Assembly: GCA_946885645.1 (NCBI GenBank)
Contig: CAMPGU010000031.1
Coordinates: 1 to 22,333, forward strand
From: an uncultured Haloferula sp.
Lineage (GTDB): Bacteria; Verrucomicrobiota; Verrucomicrobiae; Verrucomicrobiales; Akkermansiaceae
Direction: 5' to 3'
Length of the DNA stretch: 22,333 bases
Positions 15,110-22,333 of the stretch are shown here, piece by piece. Numbering within the stretch: the stretch's first letter is position 1; each line of letters opens with the position of its first letter. Both the position numbers and the translations under genes were made by a program. The notes beneath the pieces are model-generated. The model ran no database searches, had not been told where the DNA came from, and worked only from the letters and a program-made list of their open reading frames with translations.

Positions 15110-18100
15110 ATGAGTCGCCAGGAGGAAACGTCCGAAGAACCGAAAAGGCGTCCGCGCCGTCTCGGCAGGAAGCTGCTGGTGGCGCTGGGATTGCTGATTG
15201 CCGGGCTGGTGTGGCTGAACGGCCCCGGCTGGCGTTGGCTGGGCGGCATCGCCCTGCGGAGGGCGCTCGACAAGGCGGATATGGCCGCGGATTTCGAGCT
15301 GAGGGGCACCTTGCTTGGCGGTGTCCGGGTGGAAGAATTAACCTTGAGCGGCGGTGTCATCCGCAAGCTGGAGATCGGCTCCGCCGGCCCATTGTATAAG
15401 GTTAGCCGGGTAATCCGCGGGGAGATCGAGGGCGTTGCCGTGCGGAGGATCGATGCCGTGATCGATCTGGCCGCTGCGCCGCCAAAGGACCCCGCGAAGC
15501 CGCCTTTCGACCCGAAAAGGCTCCCGGAAACGCTCCGCAAGATCCGCGGCATTCTGCTGCCGATGGACCTCAGCGCCGCCGACATCCGCGTCCAACTGGT
15601 GCGGGGAGACGAAAACCTGGTCACTCTGGACACCACCGATTTCTCCCACGCGCCGGGCAGCGATGATTTCCGGCTGAAGCTTGGAGCCTTGGCCGTGGGC
15701 GCCGGCTATGCCTTCGCCGCGCAGGAGACGGTGATCCATTGGACCGAGGAGGAGCTCTCCCTGAACCGCTTCGATCTCACCCCCCGCCTCGGCGTCAGGG
15801 ACATCCGTGTGGAAATGCCGCCGGGCGGCGCACTCGCAGGCTCCGGCGCCGTTCTGATAGAAGATTCCAAGCTGCTGCTCGGCGGCACGCTGGAATCCGC
15901 CACGCTGCGAATGGAGGGCGAGCCGCTCCCGGTCCACGAGGCGGTGAAAAATCTCGCCTTGAGCCTCCCTTTCCAAGCCACGGTGCGGTCCTTGGAGGCT
16001 ACCTTTACCGGCTTCGATCAAACTCCCGATCAGTGGCAGGCGACCATCGCGACAGAGATGGGCGATCTCGCCTATCAAGACTGGCGGGCCGGCACCCTGA
16101 CGCTTGATGCTTCGAAAGACGGCAGCACCGGAAAGTTGGCTTGGACCGTGGCGGCGCTGGATTCCGAACTCTCCGGCGAGGGCAGCCTCGTCTGGCGCGA
16201 CCTCGCCGCCGGCACTTGGACGGATTTCGAGGCCTCCGCCAGTATCTCCGTCCCTCGTGTCGCCCCTCTCTACTCGGCCCTGAAGGAGAAACTCCGGTTT
16301 GCTCCCGCCGACTCCCCGCCGTTGCCCCCTTCGTCCCTGACCCTTGATGCCAAGGCCGATTGGGGTCCGCTCGATCTTCGCTCGGCCGACGCCCGCTGGC
16401 TCCTCTCCCCGGAGAGAGATGCGGCGGCTCTGGCCGGAGAAGTGAAATGGACACCCGATGGGAAACTCGACGGCTCCCTGGGTGCGGACGGTTTACGCGC
16501 CACCTATGGGCTCGACCTTGCGGCCAAACGCTACGAAGGCAGCGCGGTGCTGGAGGCCTTCCGTCCGGAGACGGTTGCCGCCTGGGCCGCCGCTGCCGGT
16601 GTCCGGTTGCCCGCGGGAATGAACGCCACCGGCACGTGGAAAGGCAGCGGAGACTTCGGCCCGCAGCCTCACCGCGGATCCTTCGATATCCCTTCCTTCG
16701 AGTGGGTCCGGAAGGACACGCCCCCGCTGATCCTCCGTACCACGGGCACCTACGCTTGGCCCCGGGAAGTCACGCTCACCCGCCTGACCGCCATCTCCGA
16801 AGGCCAGACTTTGGAGGCGGAGGCGACCCTCGCGAACCGTCTCCTCACGATCCCCCGCATCGAGTGGAAAGACGGCGACACCCGGCTCGTGGGCGGCCGC
16901 GCCGAAATCCCCGTGCCGGAGAAGCCCGGGGATCTCAACGGCTTCCTCAAGCAGACGGAACCCATCAGCATCTTTCTGGAGTCGGAATGGATCGACAATG
17001 CCCGGCTTGCGGCTTGGCTCCCGGAAAAGAAGTCGCCCCTCGCGGCGGGTAGCGGGCGGGTGAATCTCGTCGTCACCGGTACTCCCGCGGTCCCGAAGAT
17101 CGACTTCGAGGCGCAGCTCAAGGGCCTTACCGTCCCTGACCAGCCGGACGTGCCCGTGACCGATGCAACCCTCACGCTTGATGGAGCGGACGGCGCGCTG
17201 GTCCTCGCAGGCGAGATCCGGCCGGCTTCGTACCCGTCCGTCACGCTTTCCGGAAAGATGCCCTTCAAGCCCGGCGAATGGGCGGAAAATCCCGGAGCGG
17301 TGCTGGAGGAGCCCCTTGAGGCGCGGGCGGAGATTCCCAAGCTGGAACTCGGCACTTTCGAAAAAATGATCCCGAAGGCGCGGACGCTGGCAGGCAATCT
17401 CGAAGGCTTCTTCAGCGCAGGCGGAAAGGTGGGCGCTCCGGAACTCTCCGGGGAATTGCGGCTCAGCGGCGGTGCCTTCGCCCTCGAGGACTCTCCCGTT
17501 CCTCCGGTGTCGAATGCCGCCGCGCTCGTCCGGCTGCAGGGCAAGGACGTGCTCGTGGAGACACTGTCCCTGGAAATCGCCGGCGGTACGGTGAGCGGCA
17601 GCGGCAAGACCGGCCTGCAAGACGCGACGAAGCCGACCCTGGACTTCTCTTTGAAAGGCACTTCCCTGCCCCTGAAGCGGGACGAATCGATGATCGTCCG
17701 GGCGGACGCCAATCTCGATATCCGCGGCGATCTCCAGCAAGCCGCCATTTCCGGCACGGTCGAGATCGTGGACAGCTTGTATTACCGCGATTTCGAAATC
17801 CTTCCCGTCCGCGTTCCCTTCACCGCCCCTTCCCGGCCGAAGCTCCCCACCATCGATCCCGATGAAAAAGCCGCGGATATGCCTGAGCCTTACCGGAACT
17901 GGACCCTCGACGTACGTGTCCGCACCCGCGATCCGATCCTGATCCGGGGCAATCTCGCCAATGGCTCGGCCATCGGGGATGTCCGCTTCGGAGGCACGCT
18001 CGGGGATATCCAACCGCAAGGAAATGCAATCATCCACGACGCTACCGCGCGCCTGCCCTTCAGCACCCTGCGGGTGGACAATGGCGCCGTTCTTTTCACT

Positions 18101-18550
18101 CCGGCCGGCGGCTTGAATCCCGAGCTCAATATCCGCGGCACCTCGACCATCGGCCGCTACGAGGTAAACGTCTTTTTCTACGGCCCGGTTGATGCGCCGA
18201 AGACCGCGCTGACCTCCGATCCGCCGCTCCCGGAGAGCGAGATCATGACCCTGCTCGCCACCGGCACCACCTCCGAAGGGCTCGAAGGAGGGCAGGCCGC
18301 CACCCTGAAGGCCGCGCAGCTCCTGGTGGAGGAATGGCGCAAGGGCCGCCTGCCTTTCGCCGAGCAGGTAGCCGAGGTGATGGAAGTGATCAATCGCGTG
18401 GATGTCCGCATCGGCGAGGACGATCCCCTCACCGGACAGCGTCTGAACTCCGCCACCATCGAGCTGCACGACCGCTGGTTCATCAGCGGCTCCGTGGATA
18501 AGCAAAGTAACACCCGCGTCCTCGGCGCCTTCGTCATCCGCTTCAAATGA
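15110..18550 (+). CDS. tamB: TamB-like (DUF490) envelope protein
   Basis: TamB-family proteins are anchored in the inner membrane and span the periplasm as a long hydrophobic beta-groove, acting with TamA in outer-membrane protein insertion and in phospholipid transport. The protein has 1146 residues from ATG 15110. After a basic N-terminus (RRPRRLGRK) there is one membrane helix (about 20-37, LLVALGLLIAGLVWL). The long middle is made of repetitive beta strands, consistent with the AsmA/TamB fold. The C-terminal DUF490 block includes FYGPVDAPKTALTSDPPLPE, the SEIMTLLATGTT segment, RLNSATIELHDRWFISGSVD and a final FVIRFK. The frame is open far upstream, but that part overlaps the channel gene and is not used. 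It overlaps tamA by ATGA, so the two are translationally coupled. Confidence 0.93.
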   Translation: MSRQEETSEEPKRRPRRLGRKLLVALGLLIAGLVWLNGPGWRWLGGIALRRALDKADMAADFELRGTLLGGVRVEELTLSGGVIRKLEIGSAGPLYKVSRVIRGEIEGVAVRRIDAVIDLAAAPPKDPAKPPFDPKRLPETLRKIRGILLPMDLSAADIRVQLVRGDENLVTLDTTDFSHAPGSDDFRLKLGALAVGAGYAFAAQETVIHWTEEELSLNRFDLTPRLGVRDIRVEMPPGGALAGSGAVLIEDSKLLLGGTLESATLRMEGEPLPVHEAVKNLALSLPFQATVRSLEATFTGFDQTPDQWQATIATEMGDLAYQDWRAGTLTLDASKDGSTGKLAWTVAALDSELSGEGSLVWRDLAAGTWTDFEASASISVPRVAPLYSALKEKLRFAPADSPPLPPSSLTLDAKADWGPLDLRSADARWLLSPERDAAALAGEVKWTPDGKLDGSLGADGLRATYGLDLAAKRYEGSAVLEAFRPETVAAWAAAAGVRLPAGMNATGTWKGSGDFGPQPHRGSFDIPSFEWVRKDTPPLILRTTGTYAWPREVTLTRLTAISEGQTLEAEATLANRLLTIPRIEWKDGDTRLVGGRAEIPVPEKPGDLNGFLKQTEPISIFLESEWIDNARLAAWLPEKKSPLAAGSGRVNLVVTGTPAVPKIDFEAQLKGLTVPDQPDVPVTDATLTLDGADGALVLAGEIRPASYPSVTLSGKMPFKPGEWAENPGAVLEEPLEARAEIPKLELGTFEKMIPKARTLAGNLEGFFSAGGKVGAPELSGELRLSGGAFALEDSPVPPVSNAAALVRLQGKDVLVETLSLEIAGGTVSGSGKTGLQDATKPTLDFSLKGTSLPLKRDESMIVRADANLDIRGDLQQAAISGTVEIVDSLYYRDFEILPVRVPFTAPSRPKLPTIDPDEKAADMPEPYRNWTLDVRVRTRDPILIRGNLANGSAIGDVRFGGTLGDIQPQGNAIIHDATARLPFSTLRVDNGAVLFTPAGGLNPELNIRGTSTIGRYEVNVFFYGPVDAPKTALTSDPPLPESEIMTLLATGTTSEGLEGGQAATLKAAQLLVEEWRKGRLPFAEQVAEVMEVINRVDVRIGEDDPLTGQRLNSATIELHDRWFISGSVDKQSNTRVLGAFVIRFK

Positions 18551-20577
18551 GGAAGGACCGCAGACTCGAAAACCGCAGGCGAAAGGCCGGAGCCCCGCTC
18601 GCTCCCTTCTTCTGCCTGCTGTCTGCCGGTCTCCTGTCGGCGGCCGACCTGCGCGTGGAGGGCCTGCGGTCGATGAAAGAAGGCGAGGTGCTTGATCTCC
18701 TCGGCGACCGGCTGGAGCACGTGAAGAACAAGCCTCCCAGTACCGCCCGGGCCAGCGACGCGGCCTTCCTGCTGGAGGCCCTGATGAAGCGGCAAGGCTT
18801 CCAGAGTCCGGACGTGAAGCCGCTGATCTCCGGCAACACCATCCGCCTGGTAGTGAACGAAGGCCCGCGGCTGTCCATTGGCTCGGTGAATGTCCCCGGC
18901 TTTCCGGAGGAAGATCAGGAGCGGCTTTCGCGGCTCTTCAAGCTCCCCGGCCAGGAGCGCGTCCTGCGGCCCGGCCAGGAGCCGCCCTTCCGCGAAAGCG
19001 ACGTCGCGGAAGGCATTTCCCTGCTAATCGCCGATTTCCGGTCCCGCGGCTACTGGAGGGCAGATGCCAAAGTGGAGAAGCGGGGCATCACCCCCGGCAC
19101 CGCGGAAATCTCTTTCGTCATCCGCATCGCCCCGGGCCCCCTCCATCACCTCGGCGCTCCCCGCTTCGATGGCGCTCCGCCGGAGCTGATGGGCAGCCTC
19201 CGCGCCAAGACCGCCCCGCATGTCGGGAAGGTCGCCGACACCGACCTCCTCACCACCCTTCGCAGCGAGGTCGAAAGCATCTTCCGCGCGACCGGCTATC
19301 CGCTCGAAACCTTCAAGATGAACCGCATCCTCGGCGACGCCACGCTGACGCCGCGCTTCATCATCCAATTCGGCACCCGCCAGCGGCTCGACCAGGTGAT
19401 CGTGAAAGGGGCCAAGCTCACGGACGTGGACCGCCTCACCGCACGCTTCGAGGATCTCCGGGGCGAATGGTTCGACGCCGAGGAGTTCGACAAGCGCCTG
19501 AAGAAGATCCTCGCCACCGGCGCCTTTTCCTCTGTGCGGGTGGAGCAAACGACCGATGCCGACGGCCGGCTCGATGCCACGCTTCAAGTCACCGAAGGCC
19601 GGGCCCGGGGCGCCTCCGCCTACGGCGGCTTCGGCAGCTACGAGGGCGGAATTCTCGGTCTCAAATATCACGACCGGAACCTCTTCGGGAAGCTCTGGAA
19701 TTTCAGCACCGGCGTGGAAGCCAGTTCGCGCGGATTCCTCGGCGACATCCGCCTCTCCGATCCCTGGCTCTTCGATACCGACACCTATCTCGGCCTCCGG
19801 CTTTTCTCGGTGACCCGCTCGCTGGAAGGTTACGACAAATTCGAGACGGGCATCTCCGCCGAGTTTTCGCGGGACGATTTCGCCGAGCATCTCGACGCCA
19901 GCCTGATCTTCGGCAGCTCCTTGGTGAACATCGACAGCAACGGCATTCCCCGGGATCAGCTCGGCGAAACCGTTTACACTCATCACTACGTCCGCGCGGA
20001 CCTCGCCTATGATCGCCGGGACGACCCCGTCTCCCCGTCCCGCGGCTACCATCTCAATGCGCTTCTGGAAGCCGGCCTCATCGCCGGGGATACCAATTCC
20101 AACTACGTCCGCTTCGAGACCCTCGGTGCCGGATACATTCCGGTCACGAAAAAGAGCCAGGTGAATCTGGGCGCGCGTGTCGGCATGCTTTTCCCCTCCA
20201 CCGGCGTGACGGACTTCCCGATCGACCTGCGCCTCTTTACAGGCGGCGCGGACACGGTGCGCTCCTTCCGCTTCAACGAGCTCGGTCCGCGCGCGCGCAG
20301 CAACGACCCCCTCGGCGGGGAAACTTATTGGGTCACCAATGCGGAATACGTCCATGCCCTCTTCGGCCCCATGAAGGGCGTCGGCTTCATCGATGCCGGC
20401 CACCTTTCCGGCCTGAACGACGGCTTCAGCTTCGACTCGCCGGAAGTCGCCATCGGCCTCGGTCTGCGGATCGATCTCCCCGTCGGGCCGATCCGTCTCG
20501 AGTACGGTCACAGCCTGACCCAGGATGACGGCGAGCCCTCCGGCGTCTGGCACTTCGCCATCGGCACCGCATTTTGA
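18547..20577 (+). CDS. tamA: Omp85-family outer-membrane assembly protein (TamA/BamA type)
   Basis: Omp85 proteins are outer-membrane beta-barrels with periplasmic POTRA domains that insert other barrels. This one has 676 residues. The N-terminus has a basic n-region and a hydrophobic core (APLAPFFCLLSAGLLSAADL), read as a signal peptide with cleavage around residue 32-34. POTRA-like domains follow to about residue 350 (e.g. RLDQVIVKGAKLTDVDRL and ATGAFSSVRVEQTTDADGRL). The barrel begins near YGGFGSYEGG and contains the L6-type motif VRSFRF (near 571) in place of the commoner VRGF/Y. The chain ends in Phe, as outer-membrane barrels do. Order tamB then tamA with a 4-base overlap links it to TamB; that link is why I call TamA over BamA, though the sequence alone does not decide. 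Confidence 0.93.
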   Translation: MRKDRRLENRRRKAGAPLAPFFCLLSAGLLSAADLRVEGLRSMKEGEVLDLLGDRLEHVKNKPPSTARASDAAFLLEALMKRQGFQSPDVKPLISGNTIRLVVNEGPRLSIGSVNVPGFPEEDQERLSRLFKLPGQERVLRPGQEPPFRESDVAEGISLLIADFRSRGYWRADAKVEKRGITPGTAEISFVIRIAPGPLHHLGAPRFDGAPPELMGSLRAKTAPHVGKVADTDLLTTLRSEVESIFRATGYPLETFKMNRILGDATLTPRFIIQFGTRQRLDQVIVKGAKLTDVDRLTARFEDLRGEWFDAEEFDKRLKKILATGAFSSVRVEQTTDADGRLDATLQVTEGRARGASAYGGFGSYEGGILGLKYHDRNLFGKLWNFSTGVEASSRGFLGDIRLSDPWLFDTDTYLGLRLFSVTRSLEGYDKFETGISAEFSRDDFAEHLDASLIFGSSLVNIDSNGIPRDQLGETVYTHHYVRADLAYDRRDDPVSPSRGYHLNALLEAGLIAGDTNSNYVRFETLGAGYIPVTKKSQVNLGARVGMLFPSTGVTDFPIDLRLFTGGADTVRSFRFNELGPRARSNDPLGGETYWVTNAEYVHALFGPMKGVGFIDAGHLSGLNDGFSFDSPEVAIGLGLRIDLPVGPIRLEYGHSLTQDDGEPSGVWHFAIGTAF

Positions 20578-20616
20578 AAAGCGGGCCGCCGGGACGGGAT
20601 CTCCCCAACCCCGCAT

Positions 20617-20645
20617 TCGACATCGCCCGCGGGGACTGCTATGAC
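20617..20645 (+). promoter_or_regulatory. Candidate promoter giving a nearly leaderless transcript
   Basis: TCGACA (20617-20622, five of six matches to TTGACA) and TATGAC (20640-20645, four of six) are separated by exactly 17 bases. Transcription should start around 20651-20653, at or within a few bases of the ATG at 20654. It sits in the 76-base gap after tamA. Confidence 0.45.
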
Positions 20646-20653
20646 ATTCGGCG

Positions 20654-21310
20654 ATGTTCGTCCTTTCCTGCGAGCCCGCGACCTGTGCCGTTCCCGAATG
20701 GCATAGGGACCTCTTCAAGGGTCTCGACGAGACGCTCGCCGCGGAAGGATGGGCACCGGGCTCCCTCAATCTCGCCCAAGCCTTCGCCACCAAGCTGCGG
20801 ACCTTGCTCGCCCACGGCGACATCACCAAGCTGCTCGTCGATTTCTCCTGTCGCAGGGATGACCCGGCGCGCTTCAGCCGCTTTTCAAAGAAGCTCACCG
20901 AAGACCAGCGGGGGAAACTGGACGAGCGCCATCACCTCGCCCACCTGAACCTCCTCAAGCAGCGGATCCGCGAAGAGCAAGCGCGCTGGGGCTCCGCGAT
21001 CCACTTGTCCATCCGCACCGAAGAGAGCCCGGACGCGCCCGTGATCGGACTCCATCACGATCCGTCCCGCGACATCGACTCCACGTTTGTGCGGAAATGG
21101 ATGGATGCCCTTCGCACTGCCGCGCCCGATCTCCGCATCCTGACCGTTGCCGATCCGAATTACGGTCTTTCGGCGGAACTCAGGAACGAATTCCCGGCAG
21201 ACTTCGGCAGCATCTCCGTGGTGGTCGCGCGATCCTCCTTTCTCGAAGGGAAGCCCCTCCGCTGGGACAAGCTGAAGAAGCTCCTGCTCGACACGCTGCC
21301 ACCCCCGTAG
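20654..21310 (+). CDS. Divergent N-formylglutamate amidohydrolase-like protein, catalytic residues apparently lost
   Basis: The protein has 218 residues, no signal peptide and no membrane segment. The layout resembles the N-formylglutamate amidohydrolase (FGase) family, which removes the formyl group in histidine degradation: an N-terminal FVLSCEPATCAVPEWH strand, a GWAPGSLNLAQAFATKL helix, LLVDFSCRRDDPARFS, and a C-terminal half with DLRILTVADPNYGLSAELRN. In active members the first motif is SCEHA..xVP, the second contains D-P/x-G and the fourth contains HSFTP. Here those sites read SCEPA, WAPGS and HLSIRTEES, so the expected His, Asp and His are absent. It may be a non-enzymatic relative or have a changed substrate. 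The start is ATG 20654, with no Shine-Dalgarno but a promoter immediately upstream. Family call is moderate, from pattern only. Confidence 0.65.
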   Translation: MFVLSCEPATCAVPEWHRDLFKGLDETLAAEGWAPGSLNLAQAFATKLRTLLAHGDITKLLVDFSCRRDDPARFSRFSKKLTEDQRGKLDERHHLAHLNLLKQRIREEQARWGSAIHLSIRTEESPDAPVIGLHHDPSRDIDSTFVRKWMDALRTAAPDLRILTVADPNYGLSAELRNEFPADFGSISVVVARSSFLEGKPLRWDKLKKLLLDTLPPP

Positions 21311-21325
21311 GGAACGCGTGCCGAC

Positions 21326-21358
21326 AAAAAAACGCGGCGTGACCTTTGCCACGCCGCG
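21326..21358 (-). terminator. Intrinsic terminator of ftsH
   Basis: CGCGGCGTG (21333-21341) and CACGCCGCG (21350-21358) form a perfect 9-bp stem with an 8-base loop. Seven A residues at 21326-21332 give a T7 tail when read on the minus strand, 28 bases after the ftsH stop. On the plus strand the hairpin may also help end the 20654 gene, but no T-run follows there. Confidence 0.92.
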
Positions 21359-21386
21359 CTCCTGTGATTTCTAGTTAGCCGCCGGA

Positions 21387-22333
21387 TCAGGCGGGGGCTC
21401 CCACCACCTCGCCGGGCAGCGGTCCGCCGTCCTCCGGCTTGTCCTCCGCGGGCTTCGCGGCGGGCTTCTTCCGGAACTCCTCCGGCATCGGCGGCGGCTT
21501 CGGCGCGCTCGGCGGGTTCTTCATCTCGCCGAACTCGATGAGGTCGCGCATGTGGGTGGCGTCCAGCGTCTCGAACTCGAGCAAGGCGTTCGCAATCAGC
21601 TCCACCTTGTCCTTGTTCTCCGTCAGAATCCTCGTGGCGTGGTCGAAAGCCTCGTCGATGAAGCGCTTGATCTCCGCATCGATCACCCGGGCCGTGTCTT
21701 CCGAGTAGTTCCGGCTGCGCGAGACATCGCGGGCCAGGAAAACCGGGCTGTCGCCGTCACCGTATTCGATCATGCCGAGCTTCTCGCTCATCCCCCACTC
21801 GCACACCATGTGGCGGGCCAGCGAGGTCGCTTGGCGGATGTCGCCCGAAGCGCCGTTGGAAACGTCGTCGGTGATGAAGGATTCGGCGATGCGGCCGCCC
21901 ATCGTCACGACCAGGTTCGCCAGCGCTTCCTTGCGCTGCGTCGAATACTTGTCGCCTTCCGGAAGATACATCGTCGCCCCGAGGTACGGGCCGCGCGGAA
22001 TGATCGTCACCTTGTGAAGCGGGTGCGTGTGCGGCAGCACCATGTTCAGGTAGGCATGGCCGGCCTCGTGCCATGCCGTGCCGATGCGCTCCTTGTCGGA
22101 CATCGCGAGGCTCCGGCGCTCGCGGCCCCAGCGGACCTTGTCGCGCGCTTCCTCCATCTCGGCGATGGTCACTGCGGAAAGCCCGCGGCGGGCAGCCAGC
22201 AGCGCGGCCTCGTTGATCAGGTTCGCCAGTTCGGCACCGGAGAACCCGGGCGTGCCGCGCGCGATGACACCCAGATCGGTCCCCGGGGCCAGCTTGATCT
22301 TCTTCACGTGCACGCGGAGGATCTCCTCGCGGC
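21387..22333 (-). CDS. ftsH: ATP-dependent zinc metalloprotease FtsH, C-terminal part (N-terminus beyond right edge)
   Basis: FtsH is a hexameric membrane-anchored AAA+ protease that degrades misfolded membrane proteins and some regulators. The visible 315 residues cover the end of the AAA domain (REEILRVHVKKIKLAP, GFSGAELANLINEAALLA) and the whole peptidase domain. The zinc motif is HEAGH in TAWHEAGHAYLN. The third ligand Asp lies in NGASGDIRQAT, after MGGRIAE. A CEWGMSEKLGMIEYG block is typical of the family. The chain ends with a 50-residue Pro/Lys/Glu-rich tail (KPPPMPEEF to PAEDKPEDGG) that is probably disordered. The frame is open through the right edge without a start, so it is incomplete. 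It converges on the 20654 gene and has a strong terminator 28 bases past its stop. Confidence 0.97.
   Translation of the reverse strand, partial: REEILRVHVKKIKLAPGTDLGVIARGTPGFSGAELANLINEAALLAARRGLSAVTIAEMEEARDKVRWGRERRSLAMSDKERIGTAWHEAGHAYLNMVLPHTHPLHKVTIIPRGPYLGATMYLPEGDKYSTQRKEALANLVVTMGGRIAESFITDDVSNGASGDIRQATSLARHMVCEWGMSEKLGMIEYGDGDSPVFLARDVSRSRNYSEDTARVIDAEIKRFIDEAFDHATRILTENKDKVELIANALLEFETLDATHMRDLIEFGEMKNPPSAPKPPPMPEEFRKKPAAKPAEDKPEDGGPLPGEVVGAPA

Noticed and set aside
16493..18505. 670-codon open frame on the minus strand
   Set aside because: It lies opposite the TamB-like gene, has no recognisable motif, and is a mirror of a GC-rich gene.
19024..20898. 624-codon minus-strand open frame
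   Set aside because: It spans tamA and the start of the following gene on the opposite strand; there is no motif or ribosome binding site.
1..22333. CRISPR arrays, tRNA/rRNA genes, insertion sequences, integrases and attachment sites
   Set aside because: I looked for regular spaced repeats, cloverleaf-like stretches, transposase motifs and flanking direct repeats and saw none.

Overview
The window reads as a GC-rich chromosomal segment of a Gram-negative bacterium, most likely Verrucomicrobiota (Luteolibacter-like). That placement is inference: it rests on the style of the FtsH, Mfd and pseudopilin proteins, on a compact two-GspE/GspF/GspG operon, and on weak Shine-Dalgarno signals. An outer membrane is directly supported by an Omp85 protein and a TamB-like protein. 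I found no tRNA, rRNA, CRISPR array, insertion sequence, integrase or phage gene, so this looks like core rather than accessory DNA.

Layout. Positions 1-739 (-) hold the N-terminal two thirds of a glycerate kinase, cut by the left edge. A doubtful 54-residue ORF (801-965, -) and an orphan DUF2262-like, immunity-type protein (1001-1456, +) follow. Next come mfd (1647-4862, +), alanine dehydrogenase ald (4984-6096, +) and malate:quinone oxidoreductase mqo (6304-7803, +), each apparently with its own promoter. From 7861 to 15010 everything is on the minus strand. Read in the direction of transcription this is a Kv-type channel with a C-terminal zinc ribbon, then gspE1-gspE2-gspF-gspG ending in a clear intrinsic terminator, then an Ala/Pro-rich disordered protein with a basic patch and a small C-terminal domain of unknown function. 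From 15110 the plus strand carries tamB and tamA overlapping by ATGA, then a divergent N-formylglutamate amidohydrolase-like protein. The right end (21387-22333, -) is the C-terminal half of FtsH, with a strong terminator.

How the genes work together. Three genes (glycerate kinase, ald, mqo) belong to central carbon and nitrogen metabolism. mfd couples repair to transcription and ftsH handles membrane protein quality control. The gsp operon supplies the ATPase pair, the inner-membrane platform and one major pseudopilin of a type II secretion or type IV pilus-like machine; its secretin and other parts must be encoded elsewhere. tamB/tamA form an envelope module for outer-membrane assembly or lipid transport.

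I did not find a convincing new multi-gene system. The points most worth following are the degenerate amidohydrolase-like protein behind a near-leaderless promoter, the basic/disordered protein at 7861-8481, the tandem gspE pair separated by an AT-rich 15-nt tandem repeat, and several strong dyads at gene borders. All promoter calls are by-eye matches to sigma70 consensus and are tentative.
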